Shown in pieces: positions 34,276 through 43,262 of a stretch of DNA of 64,000 bases. The notes beneath the pieces are model-generated. The model ran no database searches, had not been told where the DNA came from, and worked only from the letters and a program-made list of their open reading frames with translations. The DNA is taken from contig NZ_AQHJ01000029.1 in NCBI RefSeq assembly GCF_014925405.1, positions 196,323 through 260,322 of the forward strand. Direction: 5' to 3'. Made by a program: the position numbers and the translations under genes. Within the stretch, counting starts at the first letter, position 1; each line of letters opens with the position of its first letter. The stretch comes from Pseudoalteromonas ulvae UL12. Lineage in GTDB: Bacteria > Pseudomonadota > Gammaproteobacteria > Enterobacterales > Alteromonadaceae.

Positions 34276-34560
34276 TTAGGCAATGATACTTCGTAGATCT
34301 CCGAGTAATTCTTCAGCAAAAGCCCCTTCACCAGAAATCCAGACACTGGCGCTGTAATGCTCAAAGTTGAGGTTGAAATGCTCTTCTTTAAAGCGAAAAC
34401 GCTGCAGATGGCGATCAGCTCCTTGCTCAAATTCTTGAACGCTAATTTCCGTATGATGTAAAAAAATACTCGCCCAGAGCTCAAAATCATGATCTTCAGG
34501 CATGGTTTCGGGGGTAATGATCAGTACTTGATGCTGTTCATCGTAGATTATTGAGGTCAT
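34276..34560 (-). CDS. DUF3630-like small protein
   Basis: 94 residues, acidic, cytoplasmic. The pattern HFNLNFEHYSASVWISGEGAFAEELL resembles DUF3630 of Gammaproteobacteria (a recalled match). The function is unknown. It lies 31 bases after the selO stop and is probably co-transcribed with selO. Confidence 0.6.
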   Translation of the reverse strand: MTSIIYDEQHQVLIITPETMPEDHDFELWASIFLHHTEISVQEFEQGADRHLQRFRFKEEHFNLNFEHYSASVWISGEGAFAEELLGDLRSIIA

Positions 34561-34591
34561 GAGTCATCTCTAAAATAGATTGATAAATAAG

Positions 34592-36040
34592 TTAAGTGCC
34601 ACAGAAGGTGCGATAGTGTTGGTCGCCATCTGCAGCTGGATCTTGGTATTGCTCAGTGTGTTGTGTGTGCTGATAAGGATGTGCAAGCACAGATAAAAAT
34701 CTCTCAATGTCACTCTGTGCACCTTGCTCATATTGTGCCAGTACAGCTTCAACATGGTGATTGCGAGGGATCACCACTGGATTATTCTGTTGCATGAGCT
34801 CATAAGCGTTGCAGGGTGAGATTGAGACGTTTGCTAAAGCAGATTGCCATTTGGCGACCCAGTCATTGAGCGGTGCGACAAGTGCCACGGTGGCTTGGCT
34901 GTTTATAATTAAGCCCAAATGATAAAACGTCAGCGTGTAGTCTAATTGATGTGTCTGCATCAAATCGAGTAATTCAGTACTTAAGGCATCGACTTCATCT
35001 GAGGTATGCTCAAAGCCAAGCTTTGCAGCCATCATAGTATTAAACGCTTGTTGAAATTGTGCGCTCATAGCAATAATTAAAGGCTCAACTTTAGCTACTG
35101 CCGCATCTTGGTCTGAATCAATTAAAGGCAATAAAGCTTCTGCAAGCCTAGCCATATTCCACTGTGCGATTGGGGCTTGATTTGCAAATGCATAACGGCC
35201 TTTGCGATCTATCGAGCTAAACACAGTGCCTGGATGATAAACTCCCATCATAGCGCAAGGGCCAAAATCTATGGTTTCACCACTAATTGCGGTGTTATCG
35301 GTATTCATCACACCATGAATAAAACCCACTCGCAGCCAGGCTGTGATGAGTGTAATTTGCTTGGCGATAACTTGCTCAAGAAACGTAATAACACGCTCAG
35401 CGCCGCTGGATTTGATCGTTGGATAATGGCGGGCAATGGCATATTGGGTCAGTTCATCAAGTGCTTCAAGATTACCTTGGCTGGCAAAATACTGAAACGT
35501 GCCGACGCGAATATGGCTGGCCGCTACACGGGTAACAATTGCACCGGGTTTTGCATCGCCTCGATACACAGGCTCTCCGCTGGCTACAACGGCTAAGCAG
35601 CGAGATGTCGGCACACCTAAGGCAAACATAGCTTCGCTCATGATGTATTCACGTACAGCAGGGCCAATGGCACAGCGACCATCACCTTGGCGAGAAAAGG
35701 GAGTCGGGCCCGAACCTTTGAGTTGAATATCTCGCTGTTGAGCGTTTTCATCGCTGATCTCACCAATTAAATGCGCGCGGCCATCACCGAGTTGGGGGTT
35801 AAAGTGGCCAAATTGATGACCACTGTAAGTTAATGCGATGGATTCTGCGCCGGGTGGCAACTGATTTCCTGAAAAATACTGCGCTAATAGTGCGCTATCT
35901 TGAGTCAAAGTGCTTGGTATCAGTAACTGCTTTGCTAAAGAATCATTCCAAAGCAGCAATTTCGGCTTGGCTACCGGAGTAGGCAGTACATGTTGGTAAA
36001 AAATTGGCGCGAGTTTGATATAAGTATTGTTAAATTTCAT
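34592..36040 (-). CDS. selO: SelO/YdiU protein adenylyltransferase (pseudokinase fold)
   Basis: 482 residues, close to the bacterial family length. SelO transfers AMP from ATP to Ser/Thr/Tyr of target proteins and has a flipped ATP-binding site. Diagnostic blocks are YSGHQFGHFNPQLGDGRA, QLKGSGPTPFSRQGDGR, REYIMSEAMFALGVPTSR, HGVMNTDN (catalytic Asn/Asp) and IDFGPCAMM (metal-binding DFG-like). The C-terminus YRTFCGT holds the conserved penultimate-region Cys that is selenocysteine in some eukaryotes. Involved in redox/stress control in known bacteria. ATG at 36038-36040. Confidence 0.92.
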   Translation of the reverse strand: MKFNNTYIKLAPIFYQHVLPTPVAKPKLLLWNDSLAKQLLIPSTLTQDSALLAQYFSGNQLPPGAESIALTYSGHQFGHFNPQLGDGRAHLIGEISDENAQQRDIQLKGSGPTPFSRQGDGRCAIGPAVREYIMSEAMFALGVPTSRCLAVVASGEPVYRGDAKPGAIVTRVAASHIRVGTFQYFASQGNLEALDELTQYAIARHYPTIKSSGAERVITFLEQVIAKQITLITAWLRVGFIHGVMNTDNTAISGETIDFGPCAMMGVYHPGTVFSSIDRKGRYAFANQAPIAQWNMARLAEALLPLIDSDQDAAVAKVEPLIIAMSAQFQQAFNTMMAAKLGFEHTSDEVDALSTELLDLMQTHQLDYTLTFYHLGLIINSQATVALVAPLNDWVAKWQSALANVSISPCNAYELMQQNNPVVIPRNHHVEAVLAQYEQGAQSDIERFLSVLAHPYQHTQHTEQYQDPAADGDQHYRTFCGT

Positions 36041-36216
36041 CTGGGCACTTAGTCAGTTGATTTTCGCTATGATAAACGATTTATTTACCTTGCAGTACGA
36101 AAGGTCTGAATAAATCGGTTGCTAAAAAAGCACTTTTATTGCGCTAACGCAAAATCAAGTTGGTAATAATCGTTAAAATCATCTTAACTAATTAAAAAAT
36201 AAGAGAAGTTATGATT

Positions 36217-36519
36217 ATGAAAAAGTTTTTATTTGTGGGGTTAGCTATGTGCTGTAGTGCTGTTTCTGCAGGTGACATTGAACAAGGTAAAGCAAAATCT
36301 GCAATGTGTGTCGCGTGTCATGGAGTTAATGGTGTCAGTTCAGTGGCGATTTATCCCAATTTAGCGGGGCAAAAAAGTGCATATTTAGCCAAGCAAATGC
36401 GCGACTTCAAATCGGGAAATCGTAACGATGCCATGATGAGTGCAATGGCAAAGCCACTCAGTGATGCTGATATCGATAATCTAGCAGCGTACTTTGCTTC
36501 TTTACCTGCAGCAAAGTAA
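36217..36519 (+). CDS. Periplasmic cytochrome c, class I (c-553 type)
   Basis: About 100 residues. A signal peptide ([18 protein letters not shown]) precedes a small monohaem domain with CVACH as haem attachment, [19 protein letters not shown], and a distal Met in AMAKPLSD or DAMMSAM as the sixth ligand. It carries electrons in the periplasm, commonly to terminal oxidases or nitrite/peroxide enzymes. GAGAAG sits 8 bases before ATG 36217; the ATG at 36211 is too close to it. It converges on recQ. Confidence 0.9.
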   Translation: MKKFLFVGLAMCCSAVSAGDIEQGKAKSAMCVACHGVNGVSSVAIYPNLAGQKSAYLAKQMRDFKSGNRNDAMMSAMAKPLSDADIDNLAAYFASLPAAK

Positions 36520-36536
36520 CAAGCCCAAAAAGAAAG

Positions 36537-38357
36537 TTATGACTGCACTAAATAGGCGCGGATTAAATTCATAAACGCTGCGCCATATTTAGTGAGTTTA
36601 GTGAACCCCACTCCGGATACTTGCAAAAATTCAGCATCGTTTGTTGGCATAATTTGCGCCATTTCAGCCAAGGTTTTATCGTTAAAGACCACATAGGGAG
36701 GGACATCATCGGCATCGGCCAATTCTTTGCGTAATGCGCGAAGTTTGGCAAAGAGTTTTTTGTCGTAATTGAATTGGGCCAATTTATCTTGGTAGACGTG
36801 TTTTGCTTGTAGTCGCGGTTCGGCTAATTGCAGTTGGTATTCACCTCGTAATACGGGGCGAGCAGCTTCTGTGAGGCGTAAAATTGACCCAAGTGTGATG
36901 TCTTGTTGTAACAAACCTTGGTGGACCAGCTGCCTTAAAATACTGAGCCAAAATTCAATACTGTGCTCTTTGCCAATAGCAAATGTGCTGAGTTCGTGAT
37001 GATTATTGTCGCGTATTCTGGCTGTATTGGCTCCGCGCAACAACTCGACGATATAACCCATGCCAAACTTTTGTTCTGCGCGATAGACACACGATAACGC
37101 CTGCTGTGCGACGACTGTCCCATCAAATTGTGTGGGTGGATTAAGGCAGATGTCGCAGTTTCCACAGACTTCTCGTTGATACTCTGAAAAGTAATTCAGC
37201 AGTATTTTTCGCCGGCAGGTTTGCGCCTCTGCAAAGCTGGCCATTGCATTAAAGCGTTGTTGTTCTACTTTTCGCCTTTGTTCATCTTCAATATCTTCAA
37301 AAAACCGTTTCACCCGTGGAATATCCGCCGGGTCAAAATACATTATGGCTTCGGCGGCTAAACCATCTCGCCCTGCGCGCCCGGTTTCTTGATAATAAGA
37401 CTCGATGTTTTTAGGAATATCGTAATGAATTACAAAACGAACATTGGGTTTGTTAATGCCCATCCCAAATGCGACAGTGGCAACGACAATTTGAATATCA
37501 TCTTTTGCAAAGGCAGTTTGCACAAAGCTGCGCTGGGTGTTTTCAAGCCCTGCATGGTAGGCGGCAGCGTTAAATCCGGCTTCGACTAATTTTGCGCTAA
37601 TATCATCGACCCGCTTACGGCTGGTGCAGTAAATAATCCCGCTTTGCCCTTTTTGTTGGCGCAAATAGCGCATCAACTGTGATAAAGGCTTAAATTTTTC
37701 TTCAAGCGTATAGCGAATATTCGGCCGATCAAAGCTTCCCGTATAAATATACGGCTGCTGTAAGGTGAGTTGTTCGACGATGTCATGGCGTGTGGCAGTA
37801 TCGGCTGTTGCTGTGAGCGCCATGATAGGGATTGTCGGAAAATACTGCTTTAGTTGCTTAAGTCGAAAATAATGGGGGCGAAAATCATGGCCCCAATGAG
37901 AGACGCAATGGGCCTCATCAATGGCAAATAAACTAATGGGTAAGTGGTGCAAGCGCTCGATAAAATCATGTTGCAAAATACGTTCAGGTGCCACGTACAG
38001 CAGCTTAATTTTACCGGCATGTAAATCCTGATAAATAGCCATACTTTGTTCGCGAGAAAGGCTTTGATTTAAGCATTCTGCGGCAACACCTAAGGCGTTA
38101 AGTTGCGCTACTTGATCCTGCATTAATGAAATCAGCGGCGAGACCACGATAGTGATCCCAGATAAGGCTAGTGCAGGGATTTGATAACAAAGCGATTTTC
38201 CTCCGCCAGTAGGCATGAGTACAAGCGTATCTTGGCCTGCTATTGCGGCGTTTATAACGCTGTCTTGTCCTGCGCGAAAGGTATCGTACCCAAATACTTG
38301 TTTAAGTATCGAATAGATATCAGAGGCGGACTGTTCGGTCGTTGGAGTAGTTATCAT
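36537..38357 (-). CDS. recQ: ATP-dependent DNA helicase RecQ
   Basis: 606 residues, standard length. Motifs in order: Q motif region (FRAGQDSVI), Walker A (LMPTGGGKSLCYQIPA), DEAH box with the aromatic loop (AIDEAHCVSHWGHDFR), motif VI (QETGRAGRDG), the four-Cys zinc site (CRRKILLNYF, VCGNCDIC), the RQC winged helix, and an HRDC domain at the end (VPPYVVFNDKTLAEMA). A 3'-5' helicase in recombination and replication-fork repair. It converges with the cytochrome gene 18 bases away. Confidence 0.96.
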   Translation of the reverse strand: MITTPTTEQSASDIYSILKQVFGYDTFRAGQDSVINAAIAGQDTLVLMPTGGGKSLCYQIPALALSGITIVVSPLISLMQDQVAQLNALGVAAECLNQSLSREQSMAIYQDLHAGKIKLLYVAPERILQHDFIERLHHLPISLFAIDEAHCVSHWGHDFRPHYFRLKQLKQYFPTIPIMALTATADTATRHDIVEQLTLQQPYIYTGSFDRPNIRYTLEEKFKPLSQLMRYLRQQKGQSGIIYCTSRKRVDDISAKLVEAGFNAAAYHAGLENTQRSFVQTAFAKDDIQIVVATVAFGMGINKPNVRFVIHYDIPKNIESYYQETGRAGRDGLAAEAIMYFDPADIPRVKRFFEDIEDEQRRKVEQQRFNAMASFAEAQTCRRKILLNYFSEYQREVCGNCDICLNPPTQFDGTVVAQQALSCVYRAEQKFGMGYIVELLRGANTARIRDNNHHELSTFAIGKEHSIEFWLSILRQLVHQGLLQQDITLGSILRLTEAARPVLRGEYQLQLAEPRLQAKHVYQDKLAQFNYDKKLFAKLRALRKELADADDVPPYVVFNDKTLAEMAQIMPTNDAEFLQVSGVGFTKLTKYGAAFMNLIRAYLVQS

Positions 38358-38596
38358 CGCGGCATTTTAGAGTTTTTTTTCTCGCTTGTCTGCATTCCTT
38401 GTTAGGAATTGATCGGGTTAATTCGTTTTTGGTATTCCATTCAAGTGTGCTTTTGTTACTGTCGAATAACACTGACAGCGAAGTAAATTTAGTGATACAC
38501 GGTGTTTAAGTTAAATTTATTATTTCGAGTTCTATGGTGCCCGAACTTTCAAACTTACGTTAAGATAGCGAACCTTTTTTATGGATGTGTAATTGA

Positions 38597-39508
38597 ATGT
38601 CGATTAGTTCAGAGCAAAAGCAGGGCATGTTATTTGCGAGCGCAGCTTTTTTAATGTGGGGCTTGGCCCCCATTTATTTTAAGTTGCTAGACAATGTGGC
38701 TGCAATGGAAATTTTAGTGCATCGCGTTGTTTGGTCCTTTCTATTTTTACTTGTTATTGTCGTGACCATTAAAAAGTGGCATACGGTTGTTCGTGTTTTG
38801 AAACAACCTAAATTAGTGATGATGCTGGTTGTTACTGCGGGCCTGCTGGGATTTAACTGGGGGTTGTTTATTTGGTCTGTAAACAATAATCACATGCTCG
38901 ATGCCAGTCTCGGTTATTACATTAATCCATTATTGAATGTATTATTGGGCTTTTTGTTTTTAGGTGAGCGTTTACGCCGCTGGCAAGGTGTTTCGGTGGC
39001 ATTGGCCATCTCTGGGGTAGTGATCCAAGTGATAAGTTTTGGATCTTTTCCTGTTATTGCGTTTTCGCTGGCGAGTTCATTTGCTGTGTACGGGTTGTTA
39101 CGCAAAAAACTGGCGGTTGATTCATTGCCAGGGTTATTGCTTGAGTCTCTTATTTTGCTTCCTGCGGCGTTAATTTACTGGTTTTATTTCATGCAATCAC
39201 CGACCTCGGATTTAGCTCTCAATACGTGGCAATTGAATGCATTGTTAGTCAGTGCAGGGATTGTGACGACATTGCCATTATTATGTTTTACCGCTGCTGC
39301 GAAACGCTTGCAATACACGACATTAGGTTTTTTCCAGTATATTGGCCCAAGTTTAATGTTTTTATTGGCAGTGAGCTTTTATGGTGAAACATTTGGTGTC
39401 GATCGGATGATAACATTCGCCTGCATTTGGGGGGCGTTGGCATTGTTCAGTTGGGATTCGTATCGCTTTGCACAAAAAGCCAAACTGCGCACTGCACCGA
39501 AAGACTAA
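38597..39508 (+). CDS. rarD: RarD protein, EamA-family transporter
   Basis: 303 residues, ten hydrophobic helices in two EamA halves. The opening GMLFASAAFLMWGLAPIYFKLLDNVAAMEILVHR and LGYYINPLLNVLLGFLFLGERL are typical of RarD, whose substrate remains uncertain (chloramphenicol sensitivity in Pseudomonas). It begins 239 bases from recQ; the gap between shows no gene or clear signal. Confidence 0.9.
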   Translation: MSISSEQKQGMLFASAAFLMWGLAPIYFKLLDNVAAMEILVHRVVWSFLFLLVIVVTIKKWHTVVRVLKQPKLVMMLVVTAGLLGFNWGLFIWSVNNNHMLDASLGYYINPLLNVLLGFLFLGERLRRWQGVSVALAISGVVIQVISFGSFPVIAFSLASSFAVYGLLRKKLAVDSLPGLLLESLILLPAALIYWFYFMQSPTSDLALNTWQLNALLVSAGIVTTLPLLCFTAAAKRLQYTTLGFFQYIGPSLMFLLAVSFYGETFGVDRMITFACIWGALALFSWDSYRFAQKAKLRTAPKD

Positions 39509-39517
39509 CCCGTTGCG

Positions 39518-40756
39518 TTAATCTGCAATTACGATATTACGGCCAGATTCTTTGGCCGTATATAAATGTAGATCTGCCACTTTTAAAATTTCATCAACAC
39601 GTGTTTTTAGTTGATGGGTCACTCCTACCGATAAAGTAAAATGTATATTGTCTTGGCTAAATGTAGGGCTATGTTTATCGACCTCACTTCTAAAAATTTC
39701 TAATTGCTGTTGTGCTTCTTGATAAGTGTGATTGGCAAAGAATATCGCAAACTCTTCTCCTCCTAACCTTGCAACTAACGCTTCTGGAAAATGCTGTTTG
39801 AAAAAATCAGCCAATCCTTTTAAAACGTCATCTCCTGCATCATGGCCATAGTTATCATTAATTGCTTTAAAGTGATCAATATCTATCATGGCAAGTGTGA
39901 TGCCTTGCTGTTGTTCAAGGTTTTTTGTGAGCTGTTCTTGTACTGATTCAAAAAAGTAGCGGCGGTTGGGGAGGTTTGTTAGATAGTCGCTGTTGGCTTG
40001 TAGGCGGATGGTTGCAATCGCATCGAGCATTTCAATATTTTGACTGAGCCGGCAGTAAAATTCTTCGGGATGAAAGGGTTTACTCAAGTAATCATTGGCC
40101 CCATTTTTTAAAAATTTAGCCGACATTTGGTTATCTTTGGTACTTGAAATGCCTATCACAGCGAGATCTTCGTTACTGTATTCTTGCCTAATTTTGGACG
40201 TTAGGGTGATGCCGTCCATATTGGGCATTTCGTTATCGGTGATCACCACTTTGATGTCTGTATATGCTTCTAATTGAGCGAGCCCTTCAATGCCATCTTT
40301 TGCCACCGCCACTAAATAATTGTGGCGATTAAGTAAGTTTGTAAGATGGTTACGGGTCGCTGCAGAATCATCGACCACTAATATACGTACATGTTCGTTT
40401 TTAGGTAAGCGACGTAGTTGTGTTTCGAGATAATGATAAGCTTGGCGGTTTTCTTTGGTAATGTAATCAACGATGGGATAACGCAGTACAGTGTCGCGAG
40501 TTTGGCTATCAATTTTTCCGGTCATGACAATAGTGGGAATATCGGCACCAATTGTAAATGGAATGGCTTCACCTGTGGGGGCATCGGGCAATACGTAGTC
40601 GACGACAGCGCAAAAATAATTATTATGTTCTATCAGTGTAATGGCTTCTGCCAGTGAGTAGGCAACATCAACATCAAATCCTATTTTCACACCTATGTGT
40701 TTTTGCACTTTAGCGATGGATTGATTGTCTTCAATAATTAATAACTTATGAGGCAC
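39518..40756 (-). CDS. Response regulator with two receiver domains and GGDEF output
   Basis: About 412 residues: REC1 (about 1-118, KLLIIEDNQ, VVDYVLPD with phospho-Asp, TKEN), REC2 (about 125-245, RILVVDDSAATR, ITDNEMPNMDG, LSKPFH), GGDEF (about 255-412, LGGEEF near 331). It would make c-di-GMP when phosphorylated. The first REC carries a degenerate final block. No RxxD inhibition site lies five residues before GGEEF, unlike the cyclase at 294. The GTG start at 40754-40756 has AAAGGG six bases upstream; a TTG 15 bases earlier would overlap that site. No histidine kinase gene is adjacent. Confidence 0.88.
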   Translation of the reverse strand: MPHKLLIIEDNQSIAKVQKHIGVKIGFDVDVAYSLAEAITLIEHNNYFCAVVDYVLPDAPTGEAIPFTIGADIPTIVMTGKIDSQTRDTVLRYPIVDYITKENRQAYHYLETQLRRLPKNEHVRILVVDDSAATRNHLTNLLNRHNYLVAVAKDGIEGLAQLEAYTDIKVVITDNEMPNMDGITLTSKIRQEYSNEDLAVIGISSTKDNQMSAKFLKNGANDYLSKPFHPEEFYCRLSQNIEMLDAIATIRLQANSDYLTNLPNRRYFFESVQEQLTKNLEQQQGITLAMIDIDHFKAINDNYGHDAGDDVLKGLADFFKQHFPEALVARLGGEEFAIFFANHTYQEAQQQLEIFRSEVDKHSPTFSQDNIHFTLSVGVTHQLKTRVDEILKVADLHLYTAKESGRNIVIAD

Positions 40757-40867
40757 TATTAACCCTTTCAATAACGAGATAAGTAACGAAAAGTCGTTAA
40801 TAAAAAGTTTAGCTGAGCTTTTTTAATTTGCTGAATTTTGATGGAATTTCTTATGCTAAGCGGAGAG

Positions 40868-40888
40868 GGTGCACGTTAAGCGTGCACC
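40868..40888 (-). terminator. Strong hairpin after rimK
   Basis: Perfect stem GGTGCACG / CGTGCACC with loop TTAAG, ten bases beyond the rimK stop. No T run follows on the minus strand. Confidence 0.55.
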
Positions 40889-40898
40889 ACACAAATTG

Positions 40899-41867
40899 TT
40901 ATTTTGGATCTTTTTGAGAAGGAATAGCTGAGGTTTCAGGTGTTTTTTTGCCTTGAGGTTTGTCAAAAATTCCCAAACGAATGCGTACAAAGTGTAAAAT
41001 TTCTTTTGCTACATCAATATCGATGCACGATTCTAACCCTTCAAAGCCTGGTGAAGAATTAGCTTCACATATTTTATAATGACCATTGTCAAAAAGAAGG
41101 TCGATACCAGCAATATCTAAATCAAGTGCATGAGAAGTTTGCAGTGCTAACCATTCGATTTCGGGGGTGATTGAAAATGGGCTGGCGCTACCGCCATTGC
41201 TGACATTGGCTTTGAAGTCACCATCAACTGCTTTTCGCTCAAAACATGCAATGACTCGTCCACCGATGGTAAATACACGCAAATCACGGCCATGGCTATT
41301 ACTAATAAATTCTTGCAAGATGATATTGGCATTTTTATTGGTCGCTTCAATCAGTTGCATTAAGTCGCGAAATTCACTTTTACTTTTAGATAAAAAAACA
41401 CCACTGCCTTGAGAGCCTGATAGGGTTTTGATCACCACGGGAAAACCCAAAGTGGTTTCAACTAAATCAACATTAACCGGAAACTTAACCAACATGGTTT
41501 TAGGCGTTGGTAGGTTTTTCTCGGCGAGGATTTGTTGGGAGTACAACTTATCTTTGACGGTTTCGATGGCCACTGAGTTATTCACACAATAAACACCTAA
41601 ACGTTCTAAATGGCGGATAATGGCCAAGGCAAAATATGTGGTACCCGCACCCATTCTTGGCATCACAAAATCAGGCAGCTTTACGTACTCGCCATTGATC
41701 ATGATACTTTTGTCGTCTTCGCGCGTGACCGTCAAATCGAATTGATCTGGTGAATACACATCGAGTTCAATGCCCGATGCTTTGGCGGCTTCAACTAGGC
41801 GTTGAATTTCATAAGACTCTGGTTTTAATAAAGTGGCAGAGTCTTTATAGATGATCCAACCGCGCAT
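40899..41867 (-). CDS. rimK: RimK-type ATP-grasp ligase
   Basis: 322 residues. The ATP-grasp core is clear: NSVAIETVKDKLYSQQILAEKNLPTPKTM, FPVVIKTLSGSQGSGVFLS, IILQEFISNSHGRDLRVFTIGGRVIACFER and the metal-binding end GIDLLFDNGHYKICEANSSPGFEGLE. RimK adds glutamates to ribosomal protein S6 and related members make poly-Glu. The lengthened C-terminus (KPQGKKTPETSAIPSQKDPK) is basic/acidic and disordered. Coupled to the maoP gene by a one-base overlap (TAATG). The substrate here is inferred from the family. Confidence 0.88.
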   Translation of the reverse strand: MRGWIIYKDSATLLKPESYEIQRLVEAAKASGIELDVYSPDQFDLTVTREDDKSIMINGEYVKLPDFVMPRMGAGTTYFALAIIRHLERLGVYCVNNSVAIETVKDKLYSQQILAEKNLPTPKTMLVKFPVNVDLVETTLGFPVVIKTLSGSQGSGVFLSKSKSEFRDLMQLIEATNKNANIILQEFISNSHGRDLRVFTIGGRVIACFERKAVDGDFKANVSNGGSASPFSITPEIEWLALQTSHALDLDIAGIDLLFDNGHYKICEANSSPGFEGLESCIDIDVAKEILHFVRIRLGIFDKPQGKKTPETSAIPSQKDPK

Positions 41868-42235
41868 TAGTATTCCTCAATTTGTCTACCGTAGCTGATT
41901 TCACTGCCGGTATTTTTCGATTTGCCAAACACAGTGTGAAACCGTGCTGGACTCGTTGTCAGTTTTAGGTATTTCAACCATGCCTTTTCGGCGATATTGC
42001 TTGCCTCAGCCAGCCCTTGCATCACATCAACAAAGTGAGTTTGCAGGTCATTTTTCGGCTCGATTGTGTTGTTATATAACGCTTTTAATACTACGCCATT
42101 GTTTTCTAGGATTTGCGCTTCTAATAACGTAAAGTTACCACTTCGGCTAAATCCTCGAGGGAATTGAGCATCATCAAAAAAAAGTTGGTTTGATGCAAAT
42201 GCCAGCTTAATCGCTGTAATATCTTGGTTAGACAT
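41867..42235 (-). CDS. maoP: MaoP/YifE (DUF413) protein
   Basis: 122 residues. FDDAQFPRGFSRSGNFTLLEAQILE and AWLKYLK...RFHTVFG match YifE, now MaoP, which in E. coli works with a nearby DNA site (maoS) to organise the Ori macrodomain. As in E. coli it is divergent from hdfR across a short gap (92 bp here). The N-terminus is 8-10 residues longer than in E. coli. The rimK gene coupled behind it is not part of the E. coli arrangement. Confidence 0.85.
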   Translation of the reverse strand: MSNQDITAIKLAFASNQLFFDDAQFPRGFSRSGNFTLLEAQILENNGVVLKALYNNTIEPKNDLQTHFVDVMQGLAEASNIAEKAWLKYLKLTTSPARFHTVFGKSKNTGSEISYGRQIEEY

Positions 42236-42327
42236 ACAGGTTCCTTTAGGACATGATTATTCGCTGCGAGCTTATACTAAGATTTGTGTTAATTTAAACA
42301 AAAAGAATTTATCGTGAGGATAAGTAA

Positions 42328-43200
42328 TTGGATATAGATTTACTAAAAACATTTATGGAAGTCGCCAATACTCGACACTTTGGTCGTGCGGCAGAAAACC
42401 TCTATTTAACTCAGTCTGCGGTGAGCTTTCGAATTCGTCAACTTGAGCAAACATTAGGTGTAAATCTATTTTTAAGGCAACGAAACAACATTCAACTCAC
42501 CGCAGCAGGTGAGCGATTACTTCCTCATGCAAAGTTAATTGTCACAGGTGTTCAGCGAGCAAAAATTGATGTCGCACTCGCTGAGGGAATGAACAAACAA
42601 GTGTCTTTGGCTGGCACTCCTAATATTTGGGATGCGTTTTTGCAATTTGGTATCACCAATATTGTTTCGGCTATGCCTGGGGTGTCACTGGTTGCAGAGG
42701 TCAAAGCGCAGCAAGAAAGTACGCGACTTTTGTTAGAGCGCACCTTAGACATGGCGGTGTTATTTGATCCGCCTAAAGTAGATGAACTTAAGGTTGAGCG
42801 CATTTGTGAGCTTGCCATCATCCCTATTACTAGCTTTGATGAGTGCGATACTGTCAGCTTTTATGAAAACCAATATGTGTATGTCGATTGGGGCACTGCT
42901 TTTTCGTTGTGGCATGCAGAAGTCGCTGCTGGGAAAACGCTCCCGTATGTTCGCACCAGTACAGGGCGGATTGCGCTTGATTTATTATTACAATGTGGAG
43001 GCAGTGCGTTTATTCCTGAAGCATTAGCGAAAAGTTACTTGCAATCAGACGTATTAAAACGTGTTGATGGAATACCGGAAACATCACGCGATATTTATAT
43101 TGCGTATCATAAAGATAATGAACAAAAAGAGTTCATTGAAACTGTGGTAGGTTTGTTACGAGCGCTAAGCCCAAAAGCGGCGAAATCATTAAAAGCGTAA
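42328..43200 (+). CDS. hdfR: LysR-family regulator HdfR
   Basis: 290 residues; winged-helix N-terminus MDIDLLKTFMEVANTRHFGRAAENLYLTQSAVSFRIRQLEQ is characteristic of HdfR (in E. coli a repressor of flhDC, also affecting gltBD and std fimbriae). The start is TTG at 42328 with GAGGATAA upstream. It is divergent from maoP as in E. coli, which supports the name. A bidirectional terminator separates it from the porin gene. Confidence 0.87.
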   Translation: MDIDLLKTFMEVANTRHFGRAAENLYLTQSAVSFRIRQLEQTLGVNLFLRQRNNIQLTAAGERLLPHAKLIVTGVQRAKIDVALAEGMNKQVSLAGTPNIWDAFLQFGITNIVSAMPGVSLVAEVKAQQESTRLLLERTLDMAVLFDPPKVDELKVERICELAIIPITSFDECDTVSFYENQYVYVDWGTAFSLWHAEVAAGKTLPYVRTSTGRIALDLLLQCGGSAFIPEALAKSYLQSDVLKRVDGIPETSRDIYIAYHKDNEQKEFIETVVGLLRALSPKAAKSLKA

Positions 43201-43212
43201 TAAAAATGATAG

Positions 43213-43247
43213 ACAATAAAAAAGCGGCTAAGCCGCTTTTTTATTGT
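43213..43247. terminator. Bidirectional intrinsic terminator between hdfR and porin gene
   Basis: Arms ACAATAAAAAAGCGGCT and AGCCGCTTTTTTATTGT around one base; T runs on both strands. It serves both converging genes. Confidence 0.92.
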
Positions 43248-43262
43248 GTTTTCAATTACTAA

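Noticed and set aside
34230..34490. An 86-residue minus-strand frame overlapping the DUF3630-like gene
   Set aside because: Shadow frame; the other frame has the conserved family pattern and a better start.
36138..36151. TTGCGCTAACGCAA hairpin upstream of the cytochrome gene
   Set aside because: A small palindrome with no gene ending there and no evidence of a regulator; kept out as likely chance.
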